In this document: positions 41,001 through 48,181 of the stretch, in pieces
Position numbering within the stretch: position 1 is the first letter of the stretch
Layout: every line of letters starts with the position of its first letter
The notes under the pieces: model-generated
Database searches by the model: none
Told to the model about the DNA's origin: nothing
What the model saw: only the letters and a program-made list of their open reading frames with translations
Made by a program: the position numbers and the translations under genes
NCBI GenBank assembly: GCA_017163975.1
Contig: JAFFSR010000221.1
Location: forward strand, 8,556,001-8,620,000
Length of the DNA: 64,000 nt
Reading direction: 5' to 3'
DNA from: Anastatus disparis
Lineage: Eukaryota; Arthropoda; Insecta; Hymenoptera; Eupelmidae

Positions 41001-41641
41001 TTAAGGCCTAAAGTAACATGAGTTTAATAAAATCTAAAGATTTAAAAAGATTAAATTGATAAAGCAATAGATTCTTTATCTTTGGGTTTAAAATCTAATC
41101 TTTATCATTATATTATAAACAGTATTATGATGGATCTACAAGCACTTGGTAAAGTTGCATGCACTGAAAAAATGATATAGTTCTCTGCACTCAAGAACAT
41201 TAGTAAACATAGTTATTTAAAAATCTAGTAGCCAATACCATATTTTTCAGTTGATCGTACTAGTATATATAGTAAGTCTTTCGGTTACTAAGCGACGTAA
41301 CATGCTACCAATCACGGTAGTAGTAATGTTTACTAAACCGTACATTACCGCATCTAAATAGTAACTGTAACCAAAGCGCCCAGTCCCGAAGACCATTTCA
41401 TTTTTTCAGTGTGGTTAATTAGTACGGTAAGAACGATATAAAAATTTAGCTAAATAATTAGAAAAAAATCCTAATGAGTTATACAAAAAGTAGGCAGCAC
41501 ATGTAGGTAATTTTTGACTTACCTAGCTTTGCGTTCGAGTTTTCCTGTATTTTCGTTTCTCTTCAAGACGAAGGGTAACCTGTTGCTCACGACGATCATG
41601 CTGCCGTTCGACGTATAACTTTGTGATTCTATTCCAGACAT
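2548..41641 (-). CDS. Tps1: Trehalose-6-phosphate synthase (GT20 domain), 5' part of gene; 3' part outside window
   Basis: The gene makes trehalose-6-phosphate from UDP-glucose and glucose-6-phosphate, the committed step for trehalose, the insect blood sugar; it acts in the cytosol, mainly in fat body. Four coding exons join in frame: 41523-41641, 15996-16152, 3860-4024 and 2548-2776, all with GT/AG borders. They give residues 1-223. The GT20 signatures are in order: VSNRLP (18-23), SAGGLVTAV (40-48), WVGWPG (59-64), YYNG..NGTFWPLFH (106-120), HDYHLM (171-176) and FLHIPFPP (198-205). The start ATG at 41641 has an A-rich context (AAAAATG) and lies 17 residues before VSNRLP, as usual for insect Tps. 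Insect enzymes normally run to about 800 residues with a phosphatase-like (OtsB) domain after GT20. The remaining GT20 half and any such domain must lie left of position 1, because I find no further exon in 1-2547. The introns are unusually large and full of transposons. Confidence 0.95.
2912..3025. mobile_element. Short palindromic MITE
   Basis: 114 bp with arms of about 43 bp. TATTCAGGTG and the mirrored CACCTGAATA mark the ends; GTTTGTCGCTTGAGC pairs with GCTCAAGCGGCAAAC at the inner end. It sits in the Tps intron between exons 3 and 4. Confidence 0.7.
3233..3335. repeat. Three consecutive hairpins
   Basis: 3233-3265 has 9-bp arms (GTTCAATAT). 3275-3291 has perfect 7-bp arms (TAGCATC) with a 3-base loop. 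3303-3335 has perfect 15-bp arms (CCTGAGACATATTGA) with loop AAC. It lies in the intron between Tps exons 3 and 4. It may be a multi-hairpin RNA or a MITE remnant. Confidence 0.6.
3860..4024 (-). CDS. Tps1: Tps coding exon 3
   Basis: Encodes residues 93-147 in phase 0 at both ends (165 bp). It contains VVAVHVDPSIFDSYYNG and NGTFWPLFHSMPDR; the Tyr/Trp cluster contributes to the sugar-phosphate site in GT20 enzymes. The acceptor is TTAAAG and the donor GTGAGG. Confidence 0.94.
4557..4684. mobile_element. TTAA-flanked MITE, copy 1
   Basis: TIRs CCTTTAGAGTGCCGA and CGACCCTCTAAAGG, flanked by TTAA at 4553-4556 and 4685-4688. A TTAA target site with CC-starting ends suggests the piggyBac superfamily. 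128 bp, non-coding. A second copy lies 1 kb away. Confidence 0.75.
5613..5761. mobile_element. TTAA-flanked MITE, copy 2
   Basis: TIRs CCTTTAGAGGGCCGGAG and CGGCCCTCTAAAGG, flanked by TTAA at 5609-5612 and 5762-5765. It has the same ends as copy 1 with a diverged interior. Confidence 0.78.
6804..6935. mobile_element. Palindromic element P2
   Basis: 132 bp. Ends are AATAGTACATTACGATAC and GTATCGTATATTATT. The stem is CACGTGCTC.AAGTGGTCC..TTACACG and the apex is CCCGAGCGCAGCGAGGG, the inverse orientation of the CTCGCTNCGCTCG motif. It is directly followed by TIR element T1. Confidence 0.8.
6937..7696. mobile_element. TIR element T1
   Basis: TIRs TATAGCACGTGTGAG..TAAATTCGC and the mirrored GCGAATTTAGCTCACGCAGTGCTATA. 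Near the left end are two direct repeats (period about 61) around CACACCACGAATGATAA. There is no transposase. It directly follows palindrome P2. Copy T2 is at 34260-34970. Confidence 0.7.
8255..8348. repeat. 47-bp tandem duplication
   Basis: Two units starting TTTTTCCAATATTATTATAT, at 8255-8301 and 8302-8348, differing at about one base. A recent local duplication. Confidence 0.85.
9414..9520. mobile_element. Palindromic element P3
   Basis: 107 bp. Ends are AATAGTGTATTATGAGCC and the corresponding ..TTGTATACTATT. The stem is GGCCAGAAAGTTGGAT, and the apical region holds TTTAAGAGCCGAGGCTCTTAAA instead of the usual CTCG motif. The termini match the family; the interior does not. Confidence 0.65.
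9688..9816. mobile_element. Palindromic element P4
   Basis: About 129 bp. Inner ends CATTACGTT and AACGTAATGTACTATT pair. The stem is TGGACA..AAGGCTTTTT.ACGAAACTCGTT and the apex is CTCGCCTTCGGCTCGGC. CTCGTT occurs in direct orientation on both sides of the apex. Confidence 0.7.
10238..10400. mobile_element. Harbinger/Tourist-like MITE
   Basis: 163 bp with long, nearly perfect arms: GGGAGTGTCCACATGGATAC and its mirror. The arms continue through CCGTCCCGACCCCCGTAC and CCGCATTGGCT. It is flanked by a TTA direct repeat, the 3-bp TWA target site of PIF/Harbinger elements. The arms are far less diverged than other elements here, so it is young. Frames on both strands over it are mirror images. 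Confidence 0.8.
12925..13539. mobile_element. Fold-back element Y1 (GACTAGGAGAG family)
   Basis: About 615 bp. The left end CACTAGGATAGTATCACAAC pairs with the right end GTTGTGATACTCTCCTCCTAGTC. The arms extend inward (GGATCACGG..TTTTGC..AAACTTTGG) over nearly the whole length to a centre near 13265. Two fragments of the same family occur at 16421 and 52136, and an end fragment near 19798. Confidence 0.75.
15996..16152 (-). CDS. Tps1: Tps coding exon 2
   Basis: Encodes residues 40-92, completing Ser40 (AG+T) with frame maintained. It contains GGLVTAV and GVWVGWPGMH, followed by an NPNEPIPESDP segment typical of animal Tps. The acceptor is TTTTTTAG and the donor GTAAGA. The intron before it is 25.4 kb and the one after it 12.0 kb. 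Confidence 0.94.
16421..16520. mobile_element. Y-family fragment Y2 (left end only)
   Basis: GACTAGGAGAGTATCACATA and the following ~90 bp match the left arm of Y1 (GGATCATGGATTT..CAAACTTTAGGATAA). The remainder is missing. Confidence 0.6.
16704..17208. repeat. Inverted-repeat locus with internal CCTAGG hairpin
   Basis: TCATCCCAGGCAAGGACGCAT at about 16703 is mirrored by ATGCGTCCGGCTGGGATGA near 17186-17204. Inside, 17076-17132 forms an imperfect hairpin around CCTAGGCAGTAATG. Frames across this region are not coding-like throughout. Probably a decayed fold-back element. Confidence 0.5.
20700..22470. repeat. Array-type repeat, copy 1 (head plus about seven ~165-bp units)
   Basis: The head AACGCTGCCAAATGCTTTGG is followed by a purine-rich tract, then degenerate units each opening near ACTACGCTAAGAAAAT (20991, 21295, about 21665, 21840, 22011, 22167, 22332). 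Each carries AATCCATCGAGTAGTTTACG-like words. Units pair in direct orientation with spacing of about 155-175 bp. The tail of the element is found again at 24190-24425 and about 25430-25475. Confidence 0.7.
21153..21235. mobile_element. Small palindromic insertion inside an array unit
   Basis: TGCGCACCAGTAATG..CAGTG at the left is mirrored by CACTGATCATTACTGGTGCGCA at the right; 83 bp. It explains the longer spacing between the first two units. Confidence 0.65.
22490..23330 (+). mobile_element. GC-elevated block, possible solo LTR
   Basis: This stretch interrupts the array-type repeat and has much higher GC/CpG than its surroundings. It has direct GTGCGAAACA words at its left end, a TTTATAAAGC box at about 22626, and a late AATAAAGT signal near 23227 followed by a T-run. 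It ends in ..AAGGTTGTCACA near 23320. That order (TATA, then poly(A) signal, TG..CA borders) is LTR-like. I could not find a target duplication, so borders and identity are uncertain. An alternative is an unknown promoter or exon. Confidence 0.4.
23938..24001. repeat. Apex-only derivative of the palindrome family
   Basis: ACTCGTCTAATTGTCACCCT..GGGTGACAAATTGACTCGTC around CTCGCTACGCTCGG, followed by a second CTCGCTCCGCTCGG. It has the apical core and the flanking ACTCGT words but neither the outer stem nor the AATAGTATA termini. It sits about 45 bp left of P5. Confidence 0.6.
24046..24181. mobile_element. Palindromic element P5
   Basis: 136 bp. Ends are AATAGTATACGCAAC and GTTGCGTAATATACTATT. 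The stem has GTGCGCG..ACAGGTGATCCA and the apex is TCGCCCTCGCTTCGCTCGGGC. ACTCGT flanks the apex on both sides in the same orientation. Confidence 0.8.
24425..24559. mobile_element. Palindromic element P6
   Basis: 135 bp. Ends are AATAGTATATTACGTTCC and GGAACGTATACGATT. The stem is GAGGCACGAAACAGGCTCAT..CGCGTGT (arms imperfect) and the apex is TGCTTCGCGAGGCGAAGCCG. It is inserted inside a copy of the array-type repeat and abuts TIR element N1. Confidence 0.75.
24558..25428. mobile_element. TIR element N1
   Basis: 871 bp with TIRs of about 30 bp: TTTTCCTTCATGCCCGGCCG and the mirrored CGGCACGGGTATGAAGGAAAA. Both inner ends read GGAACTTTGCC-like. Next to both ends are purine-rich or CpG-rich tracts. 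No transposase. It is inserted, with P6, into the tail of the array-type repeat, whose sequence resumes at TTTTTTTATTGATACAATGC. Confidence 0.75.
25830..26012. mobile_element. Long-armed palindromic MITE followed by AT tract
   Basis: AGCATACCCCTGGTAGAAAA is mirrored by TTTTCTACCAGGGACATGCT. The arms are about 80 bp and nearly perfect (AATTAACCATTTTTTGG, GAGCTAAGCATGTTAA, TTATCTAGAAATTCT). An (AT)n tract follows at 26013-26056. Confidence 0.75.
26013..26056. repeat. (AT)n microsatellite
   Basis: About 40 bp of alternating A and T directly at the edge of the preceding palindrome. Confidence 0.9.
26441..27440. mobile_element. CACTGAG-type TIR element CA1
   Basis: Exactly 1000 bp between CACTGAGAAAAAATTTCATC and the mirrored ATCATATTTTTTTCTTAGTG. 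The interior holds a direct duplication around ATAATTGAATAACAGTTAAC (about 26586 and 26765) and a (GATGC)n tract near 27015. Non-coding. It shares terminal bases with elements at 41162 and 44405. Confidence 0.65.
30004..31634. mobile_element. Array-type repeat, copy 2, with terminal inverted repeats
   Basis: The head ACGCTGCCAAGTGCTTTGGC (left) is mirrored at the right end by GCCAAAGCACTTGGCAGTG, with TIRs of about 50 bp. It has two to three internal units (ACGCTAAGAAAATCGG at about 30427). The tail with CATACAGACATTTTCTG..ACCACTTTTTTCGACTCC (about 31245-31290) is shared with copy 1. The TIRs show that the array repeat is a DNA element rather than a satellite. Confidence 0.7.
30561..31092. 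mobile_element. TTAA element W1 (GAGGCGGTCGG ends)
   Basis: 532 bp. TTAA at 30557-30560 and 31093-31096 flank TIRs GAGGCGGTCGG and CCGACCGCCTC. Subterminal arms (GGTGGCGCTGCGGTCAGGTG) and internal arms (GCGAAAAATGCGRTGCRACG, TAGAGGAAATGAC) are also inverted. Copy W2 is at 56804-57232. A piggyBac or other TTAA-using superfamily is likely. Confidence 0.78.
32204..32670 (-). mobile_element. 5S-rRNA-derived SINE with poly(A) tail and 10-bp target duplication
   Basis: Reading on the minus strand: the 5' end CCAACGCATTGGCCGAGTGG, then AAGTTAAATAGCATTGG and CAGTACTTGGATGGGTGACC. These match the internal promoter (A box, C box) of 5S rRNA. A roughly 300-bp unrelated 3' region follows, with CCCATCCCGGAGAGGGTTTT and GGGATGTAG, ending in A9. 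The direct repeat AAAAGAATGT flanks it exactly (32194-32203 and 32671-32680). It has the structure of SINE3-class elements: Pol III-transcribed, moved by a LINE in trans. Full length and little eroded, so fairly recent. Confidence 0.85.
32872..33003. mobile_element. Palindromic element P7
   Basis: 132 bp. Ends are AATAGTATATTACGATACG and CGTATCGTATACTATT. The stem has GCGACTTAAATTCACCTATTA and the apex is GGGCCCGAGCGTCAGCGAGGG. P2 and P7 share the outer 18 bp and the TTACACGGCG word near the apex, but the stem between differs. Confidence 0.8.
33085..33284. repeat. 20-bp tandem repeat, 10 units
   Basis: Each unit is an invariant 16-mer AGCGTGCGTAAAATGA plus four variable bases (ATCG, TTTC, ATCG, TTTT, TTTG, TTTC, TTTC, ATAC, TTTG, TTTC). 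The 16-mer is identical in all ten units. It starts 82 bp right of palindrome P7, in an intergenic-like part of Tps intron 1. Confidence 0.95.
33555..34128. mobile_element. Composite GC-hairpin element, copy G2
   Basis: Near-identical to G1 in the fold-back arms, spacer and final block. The fold-back centre lacks about 19 bp and the GC-hairpin block is shorter (one unit fewer, about 33953-34012). It runs directly into palindrome P8, which in turn abuts TIR element T2. Confidence 0.75.
34129..34260. mobile_element. Palindromic element P8
   Basis: 132 bp. Ends are AATAATATACGCAAC and GTTGCGTAATATACTATT. The stem has TGCGTAAA.GTGAT and the apex is GTCGCCCTCGCTGCGCTCGGG, with ACTCGT on both sides. 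It is sandwiched between G2 and T2 without spacer. Confidence 0.8.
34260..34970. mobile_element. TIR element T2
   Basis: 711 bp. TATAGCTCGAGTGATTTAAATCCGC and the mirrored GCGGATTTAAATCACGCAGTGCTATA mark the ends. Three internal direct repeats near the left end (period about 58-60, CCACGAATGATAA) match the two in T1. It directly abuts P8. Confidence 0.72.
35261..36976. mobile_element. TTAA-flanked element X with ~350-bp inverted repeats
   Basis: 1716 bp between TTAA sites (35257-35260, 36977-36980). Ends are GGGTATGGTTTCACGCTACT and its mirror; the arms stay nearly identical to about 35620 and 36625. The ~1 kb middle has no open frame of note and contains the CTGTAAATAA-type element K2. Non-autonomous. 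The TTAA site suits piggyBac-like or other TTAA-using transposases. Confidence 0.8.
35927..36110. repeat. K2: CTGTAAATAA-subrepeat element inside X
   Basis: A run of CTGTAAATAA-like words on the left half mirrored by TTATTTACAG words on the right half, closing with AGAAATTTTTTCCATATGGG. A complete relative lies at 48019-48181. Confidence 0.6.
41162..41411. mobile_element. CACTG-type TIR element CA3
   Basis: 250 bp between CACTGAAAAAATGA and TCATTTTTTCAGTG, an exact 14-bp inverted match. The interior has loosely mirrored AACATTAGTAAAC / GTTTACTAAACC words. It lies about 110 bp downstream of Tps exon 1 inside intron 1. Confidence 0.7.
41523..41641 (-). CDS. Tps1: Tps coding exon 1
   Basis: Encodes residues 1-39 plus two bases of codon 40. 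It starts with MSGIESQSYTSNG and then MIVVSNRLPFVLKR, the N-terminal substrate loop of GT20 enzymes. The donor GTAAGT follows directly. A shorter start at Met15 is possible, but the upstream ATG has the better context. No splice acceptor is evident just upstream, so the 5' UTR is probably continuous with it for some distance. Confidence 0.93.
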
Positions 41642-43510
41642 TTTTTCGTTTAATTAAATCAATTGTTTTTTTTTTTTTTTCAATAAATATTAAAAATAAA
41701 AAAAAGTAATTTTTAAGATTTTTTCTTAATTATATATCCTCCTTCTATTTAATAACATGCGCGAGGTGTTAACGCGCCTCTTTATTTTTTTGCACTTATA
41801 AATAAACGTGTTTTGTTTGTAAATATTAGCCCCGGCTAAAGACCCATGTTGATTTTTTTATCTTAAAAAGTAATGTTTTTTTTTGGTTTCCTCAGGACGC
41901 TGGAATTCTTCACAATTAATCTTTTTTCCGTAGATCTTTAAAGAAATGATTAAAATAGTATTGTATAATAATTAAAAAGCCTTGCGTTACGATGCGTTGT
42001 CGAAGCAACACTGAGCAAGATATCCGAAGTTTATTCGAACTTAAGCTTGTCTCGCGTTAGCGGAACAAATATCAAAGAAAAAAGTGAGAGATAGAGAGAG
42101 ATAGTAAGTATAAAAGACTGTTAATGTATGTACAAGTTTGCGGTCCAAAGTGCGAGGAAACAATCGGTTATATATGTCGTCCATAACGGCTATATGCGTC
42201 TTTCTCTTTTTTTTTAAGTTCTATTCTCTTTTTATCCTATCTATTCGATGATTTCGATTCTTAAAGAGAAGAGGGAGGAAACTAGAAAGAGAAAGAAGAA
42301 GAAAACATATAAATGTGTTTGTAAAGATTCGACCTTTCGACCTCTGATGCGCCACACATCGAGTAATAATATAAGTACATAATATAAGAAAGAGGGAGAA
42401 GAGAAAGATAGAGAAGCAAAAAAAAGAGTAAGAAAATCATCTGGGGTTATCTTCTTATCATTTAAGAAGCCATCCCTCCTCTCTCTTTATTTAACTATTT
42501 TGCGCGCGTTATTTTCTCATTTCAGGGGCTATATTATCGTTAAAAGAAAAAGGAGCTTGCATGTGCTTTTATCTATCTTTCTCTTTCACGCTATTCTTGT
42601 GTAGATTTTTTTTCTCTTTTTTACTCAATAAGACTTTGATGGATGTTATATCGAAAATTTGACTTTTATAATGTACAATTTATAAGTCTTACTCTTTTGT
42701 TTTGTTTTCTCACTCTTAGTGCTGATAATTACAAAGCTTTTTCTCAATCATGGAAACTTGTTTCTCTCGAGAACTCGTAAGCTTTATGTGAGTATTGAAA
42801 TAATTATTGTGTTAATATATTAGAAAGTTATTAAATAATTACTCATTAAAGACCTTTAATTTTACGCTGATTTTTATTTTCTCTTTTGCTAGGAGATTAT
42901 TTGAGAAAGGTATGAAAATGATTTAGTCGTTTGAATAATGATTTGGTAAAAGTTTTAAAGCTTGCTATGATAAAAAGATAAAATTAAAGAAAAATTAATA
43001 TTTTCACCAGTTTTCTGTATATTCTCAATACAAATAATATCTAGCCCTTGAACCTGGTACTTTGGTAAAATTACGTAAGCTGCACAGTGGATGTTAGATT
43101 GACTTTTAAACCATACCGTTACTACGCTATTAAAGTTATTAATGACAGAATTTAATTGAATTTACTATATGATGCAAATGATTTTTTAAATTATTTAAAA
43201 AAAAGCTTAATTTTAGACTATTTTAAAGGCATTTTTAAAATTTTTATTTGCGATTTTTCGGTTTACTCTAATATGTAGGAAACATTTAATTGGATATAAA
43301 CAATTTGTTTCATAGTTTCTTAAATATTAAATTTTGATAAATTCCTTAGAAATGACACATTAACTAGAAAAAAGTCAATAAAGTAATTTTATTTTCAAAT
43401 AAAGTTTGAAATGATATTGCACTTTAATTTTTGTTATTTTACTAGAATTAGAAAAATTAATGAAAAATTTATTTTTCAATATAGATTATATAATACCATT
43501 TTCTTTAATA

Positions 43511-43760
43511 ATTGTGGGTTAGAATAAGAGTGATATAAATCACATTGCCAAAAAAATTTAGTTGGCGGTATATCTATATATCATTTAGCATTAAAAAGAG
43601 ACATTTTCTGAAATATTATGCTTTTGTTGCTTTTATTTTTCAATATTAAAAGCGACAAAGGTACAACATTTTAGAGAATTTATTTATTTAATGCTAGAAA
43701 TATCTCAGTAAATTTTTTTTTCAATGTGACTTATACCACTCTCATTCTAACCCACACAAT
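43511..43760. mobile_element. TIR MITE (ATTGTGGGTTAGAAT ends)
   Basis: 250 bp. ATTGTGGGTTAGAATAAGAG is mirrored by CTCTCATTCTAACCCACACAAT. The arms go on through GTGATATAAATCACATTG and the mirrored CAATGTGACTTATACCAC, with further inner TTTAGCATTAAA / TTTAATGCTAGAAA pairing. Confidence 0.7.
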
Positions 43761-44682
43761 TAATGCATTAAACAATTTTTCAAACTTAAGAAAAGGATAG
43801 ATTTCCTGATTATCTTGTATAGTACTTTACAATATTGCAAAATAATTATTAAAATGTTAAACATAATGCAGAGAAATGATAATAGAATTCTTAGTTTACA
43901 AAAAATAAAACAGAAGCGAATAAAAGAAGCTATAAACTACTTTGACCATTTGCTTTCTCCTGAACCAAAATTCATTTTTTAATTTAATAACCCCTTATAT
44001 ATTCCGTCAATATGAAAAATTAGTAATCGTATTTAAATTATTCAAGACCTTACCAAAAGAACATTTTTTTCTAATAAAAAATTATGTCAAATAACAAGTC
44101 ATCTCAATCTAATTATAAAATATAAAAAAGTTGGTAAATATACTTGAAGCGGCTATAAAATATTTGAATCGTTGCTAACCTTCGAAAAATTCATAGTAGA
44201 TGAAAAATTACGTTAATTTTTACAATTAAATGATTAATTTTTTATAAGTTGATAAAATTGCTAAAAACACATGTAAATAGCTTTAATTTTCAAAATAATT
44301 GAATTAATTTTTTTCAAATAAAATTTTGAGTAAATCTATTAATTGTTTTTAAGTAATAACTTACTAACGACAGGCACACTTAGACACTCACATCTTTTAA
44401 AGCACACTGAGAAAAATAGATTATAACTTTAGTTATAGATAGTAATAAAAATTACTATATTTTATAGGAGAGCTGGGACATTTCTGCATTATAACGATTT
44501 TTATTACATTTATAACAAATATTACTATAAATTTGATAAGGTTGGCAACAATCGTTTAAGAAATGAAACTATATCTTATTAGAAAAATTGCTATATTACA
44601 TAGTAAAAATTATGCTATAGTAAAATTTGTTATGACAGAGTAAAAATATTTGATATCTTATGTTGGAATTAATGTTATAAAA

Positions 44683-44764
44683 ATAATAAATTTTATTATG
44701 CATATAATAAATTTCATTATGCATATAATAAATTTTATTATGAATATAATAAATTTTATTATTT
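44683..44764. repeat. 21-bp tandem repeat (four units)
   Basis: ATAATAAATTTTATTATGCAT repeated at 44683, 44704, 44725 and 44746 with one or two changes. It lies inside CA2; the open frame over it is only the repeat. Confidence 0.85.
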
Positions 44765-44886
44765 CAAATAGTAATGTCGAGTCGATGATCTGTAAATTTA
44801 TTTCTAACCTCAAAATTTTCTACCAAATTGAAAGTATAGTTGGGTAACATATGTAGACGATTCGAAATTTTATAAGTAACATGTCG

Positions 44887-44963
44887 TAATGGCGCAGTCG
44901 GTAACGTTCACGCTTTCCAGTCTCGAGGTCCCGGGTTCGACTCCACTTCAGGTCCGTTTTTTT
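44887..44963 (+). ncRNA. tRNA-like Pol III cassette (A box, B box, T-run)
   Basis: TGGCGCAGTCGG (44890-44901) fits the A-box consensus at every position. GGTTCGACTCC (44934-44944) fits the B box exactly, at a tRNA-like distance, and TTTTTTT follows at 44957-44963. The acceptor and anticodon stems do not pair, so this is not a working tRNA gene but could be transcribed as a short RNA. It may be a tRNA pseudogene or SINE head captured by CA2. Confidence 0.6.
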
Positions 44964-47244
44964 CTTAGGTAATTTATTTTTAAAAAGTTGATATAATTAA
45001 AATTAATAAATAAATTTAAATTTAAATGTATTAAAAAATTTCAATGTCAAATTTCGGGTACAAAAAAAAAAAAAAAAAATTTTTTCTACATATCTGTTTT
45101 CATAAATTTTACTATATGTAATATAGTAAAATTTATTATAATGCAGAAATGTCCCACTCGTACTATATAATATAGTAATTTTTAATACAATCTATAGTTA
45201 TATTTATTATAGGATTTCTCTCAGTGCAGTTGTTGACTAATTGCGCTAGTCAAAGTATAACTCTCAATAAAACTTTAAAATATATTAAAATATTTATTTT
45301 AAAAATATTAAAATATAAAAGTATGAGCTTTCCTGAATATATTATGACAATAATAATTGAAATGGTAATTTAAGACTACATTGATGTTTTATTAAGGAAG
45401 GAAATAAATATTTCCATTAACTTGTTCATATATATATTTTCTTAGTATTTTGATAATTATTTTTATGAATGCCTATACCAAATACATGTTAATTAATATT
45501 CGCTTTCAATGTGCGCGACATTAGCATATTTCATCTCTTACCGAAAGTAAACTTGTTTTTCGAAAATTTTCATTAAAATTTCACTACTCTGAATAAGTAG
45601 ATCAATATTTTTAATTGGAACACTAACGCAATTTATAAGGCAATTGTCATTACAGTTAAATAATGCTCAATATTGTTAAGTTTGGCACGCTGTAACTTTT
45701 AGAGAAAACGATTCTATTCTATGAAAAAATAAAAATCTTTTATTACTTTTCGAGTAAAGTATGAAACGGGAAAAAGCAGTCGAAGTTACTTAAATTTTTC
45801 TTGTTTTATACTTCACTCAAAAACTGATGAAAATTTTTTATTTCTATTGAGGACAATTCTTACTTATGTATAAAAATATTTAGTTTATCAATTATAACGA
45901 AAGTTTAGATTAGGCAAGGACAAAGTTATAAGACCGACTCTTAACTTAAATATTTCTAAAAAAGGAAAAAATATAAATCATATGTAACTGATTGTCACTT
46001 AAAAATAATAAAGTGTAGGGTCATGTTAAACATTGTCAATAATGTATTTAATACGATGATAACATTTCTTTCTTTGTAAATCAATGAAAAGTTTTTGATA
46101 AATTTACATATCAACGTAAATATTAATTCGTAAATATTTACTTTTCATAAAACATTAAAATACTCATGAAGCCACAATTATTTAAATAAACATTTTAAAA
46201 ATAATAGACATATATATTGTAGATATATAAGTAAAAATTTTTTATGAATTTTAATAATTTTTATTTAACAAGTTACGCAAATTTTTAGGCATATGAGCAT
46301 CCCATTTAACATGAGAACTTTAAAAAATTATAAGCTATTAAACGATGTTTACTGAATTTAATTCTTGAATAGTATACGTATGTAGAATTTTTATTTTTTT
46401 AAATAACATTCAAAATTTACTATTGAAATCTTTTAAAAATATTTGTACTAATGGACATTAAAATCAGGTTAAAAGTTTTTAACGATTTAAAATATAATTA
46501 ATTAAACGTGAGATTCTAGAAAATTTTTTTAATCATTTCAATTTTTAACTAATAAGGTTTTAGTTCGTTCTAATTTGTATGCTTATAAACTCAATAAATC
46601 TGGTATGAACTAGAGTTGATAATCATATCAACTAAAAACTTTAAGTCTTACTAACTATCTACATAAAAGTTTTAGATAGGATTTATACGTAAAAATAATA
46701 TAAGTTTTTTATTTAATTTACTTTCTATATGTTCGTGGTTGGTCTAAAGTTAGAACATAATTTTAATTGATTTAAAAATTAAATAATCATACTGTAAGAA
46801 AAATAAATAATTTTATCATTTACAATAATAAATTTTATTTAACCTTTGCAGTAACACATATATTAGGAAAAAAATTTTCACAAAAGTATTAAACAATACT
46901 GATAGGCATATTTTCTATTATGTAATTCTTTTTGACAAATTATCTTTTACCAATTGGATATATACGTATAAACGCCAAAAGATATCCCATCTTAATTATT
47001 TTTTTATTTTTCTCGATCACTTCTTGGATTTAGAAAAAAATTCGTCATCGCTTGTTCCAGCATTGCTTAATTTTTTTTCGTAATTCAATATCATTAAATT
47101 TAATACAATAATGCTAAAGTCATGTTGATGTTAAGAAATTTTTTCACACAAACTTTTGGAGTTTTATTTATAGAAAAATTAAAAGTGAATAACGTTCTTA
47201 AATACATTGCAATTTATCAAAAGATTAATACTTTTGCTGATAGA

Positions 47245-47364
47245 GGGATAAGATATGATGGGGTATGATGCACATTGTTTTCTATTTTTTTACGATTCAA
47301 ATTTTAATATAAATGGTAAAAAAAAGAAAAGAATGCTTATGATACTCTATCATATCTTATCCCT
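47245..47364. mobile_element. Short fold-back MITE
   Basis: AGGGATAAGATATGATGGGG is mirrored by CTATCATATCTTATCCCT; 120 bp with an AT-rich loop. Confidence 0.6.
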
Positions 47365-47597
47365 ATATATAATCTCTCACTATAGATAGAATATTGTTTA
47401 TTTACTTATTTTAATGTTAAATGAATTTGATAACTACATTCTTGCGGACAGTAAATATTGCAACCGTATTATTATCCAAAATGTATTAATTTTTATTTAT
47501 TTTCTAGAGTGAATTTAAAATAAATATCTCATAATTAAAATTCAACAATATTCCATAAAATAAACTCAAAAATTCTAAGAGAATATTAACTAGTCAA

Positions 47598-47735
47598 AAT
47601 AGTATATTATTCACCTAGGGAGTTAATTTGGAAAATGTCTTAAATCGTATGTAATTGTCACCCGAGCCGAAGGCGAGGGTGACAAACATACGATTTAAGG
47701 TATTTTTCATTAACTCCCGTGGTGAATATGCTATT
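47598..47735. mobile_element. Palindromic element P9
   Basis: 138 bp. Ends are AATAGTATATTATTCACC and GGTGAATATGCTATT. The stem has GGGAGTTAAT..TTAAATCGTATG and the apex is CACCCGAGCCGAAGGCGAGGG, the reverse of the CCTTCGGCTCGG apex in P4. Confidence 0.8.
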
Positions 47736-47751
47736 TTTTGTCATACCCAGA

Positions 47752-47804
47752 CCAAAAGTACCACTTCGTCGATTTTGAGCCGGGAGGAGAAGTGGTACTT
47801 TTGG
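47752..47804. repeat. Hairpin with perfect 16-bp arms
   Basis: CCAAAAGTACCACTTC at 47752-47767 and its exact complement at 47789-47804, with a 21-base loop. It lies 16 bp right of P9. Confidence 0.7.
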
Positions 47805-48018
47805 GCAGGGGATGGCAAAAATACAATTATTTAATATACTTAAATATCAAATAATTTTAATTTTATTATTTAGAAAAACAAAAAGTTTTGTATTTATATG
47901 AAAAAATATCCATAAATATTTTGTTGAACTTAACTTACTTAAGAGTATAGAAATAAGAAATATGTATAAAATGAGAAAAAATTGGAAATCAAAAGTTGAA
48001 AAATTAAATTTTCTATTT

Positions 48019-48181
48019 CCCGTATGGAAATAATTTCTGTGAATAACTGTAAATAATAGTAAATAATTTTAAAAAAATGTCATAATTGAGATATAAATAA
48101 TAGTTATTTACTTTTATTTACATTTATTTACAGTTATTAATAGTTATTTACAATAATTTGCAGAAATTTTTTCCATATGGG
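48019..48181. mobile_element. K1: CCCRTATGGAAA-ended palindromic MITE
   Basis: 163 bp. Ends CCCGTATGGAAATAATTTCTG and CAGAAATTTTTTCCATATGGG. The arms are built of repeated GTAAATAA / TTATTTAC words, so the fold can slip between registers. Confidence 0.65.

Larger units (their letters stand above)
16153..41522. other. Tps intron 1 (25.4 kb): element-rich, no gene seen
   Basis: Outside the listed elements I see only AT-rich DNA. Notable unlisted stretches: 17440-19700 and 37000-41150 show no recognisable structure. 19700-19800 ends in a Y-type terminus (ACACTCTCCTTGTTAGTC). 29297 has a TATATAAA word before a GC-rich patch, a possible but unsupported promoter. Confidence 0.6.
44405..45226. mobile_element. 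CACTGAG-type TIR element CA2 carrying a Pol III unit
   Basis: 822 bp. The left end CACTGAGAAAAATAGATTAT is mirrored at the right end (..ATTTCTCTCAGTG). The subterminal TGGGACATTTCTGCATTATA at about 44470 is inverted near 45135-45155, confirming the pairing. It contains a 21-bp tandem repeat and a tRNA-like promoter cassette, but no transposase frame. Confidence 0.75.

Noticed and set aside
44887..44963. A functional tRNA gene
   Set aside because: A and B boxes are perfect, but acceptor, anticodon and T stems do not pair, and no plausible anticodon loop forms.
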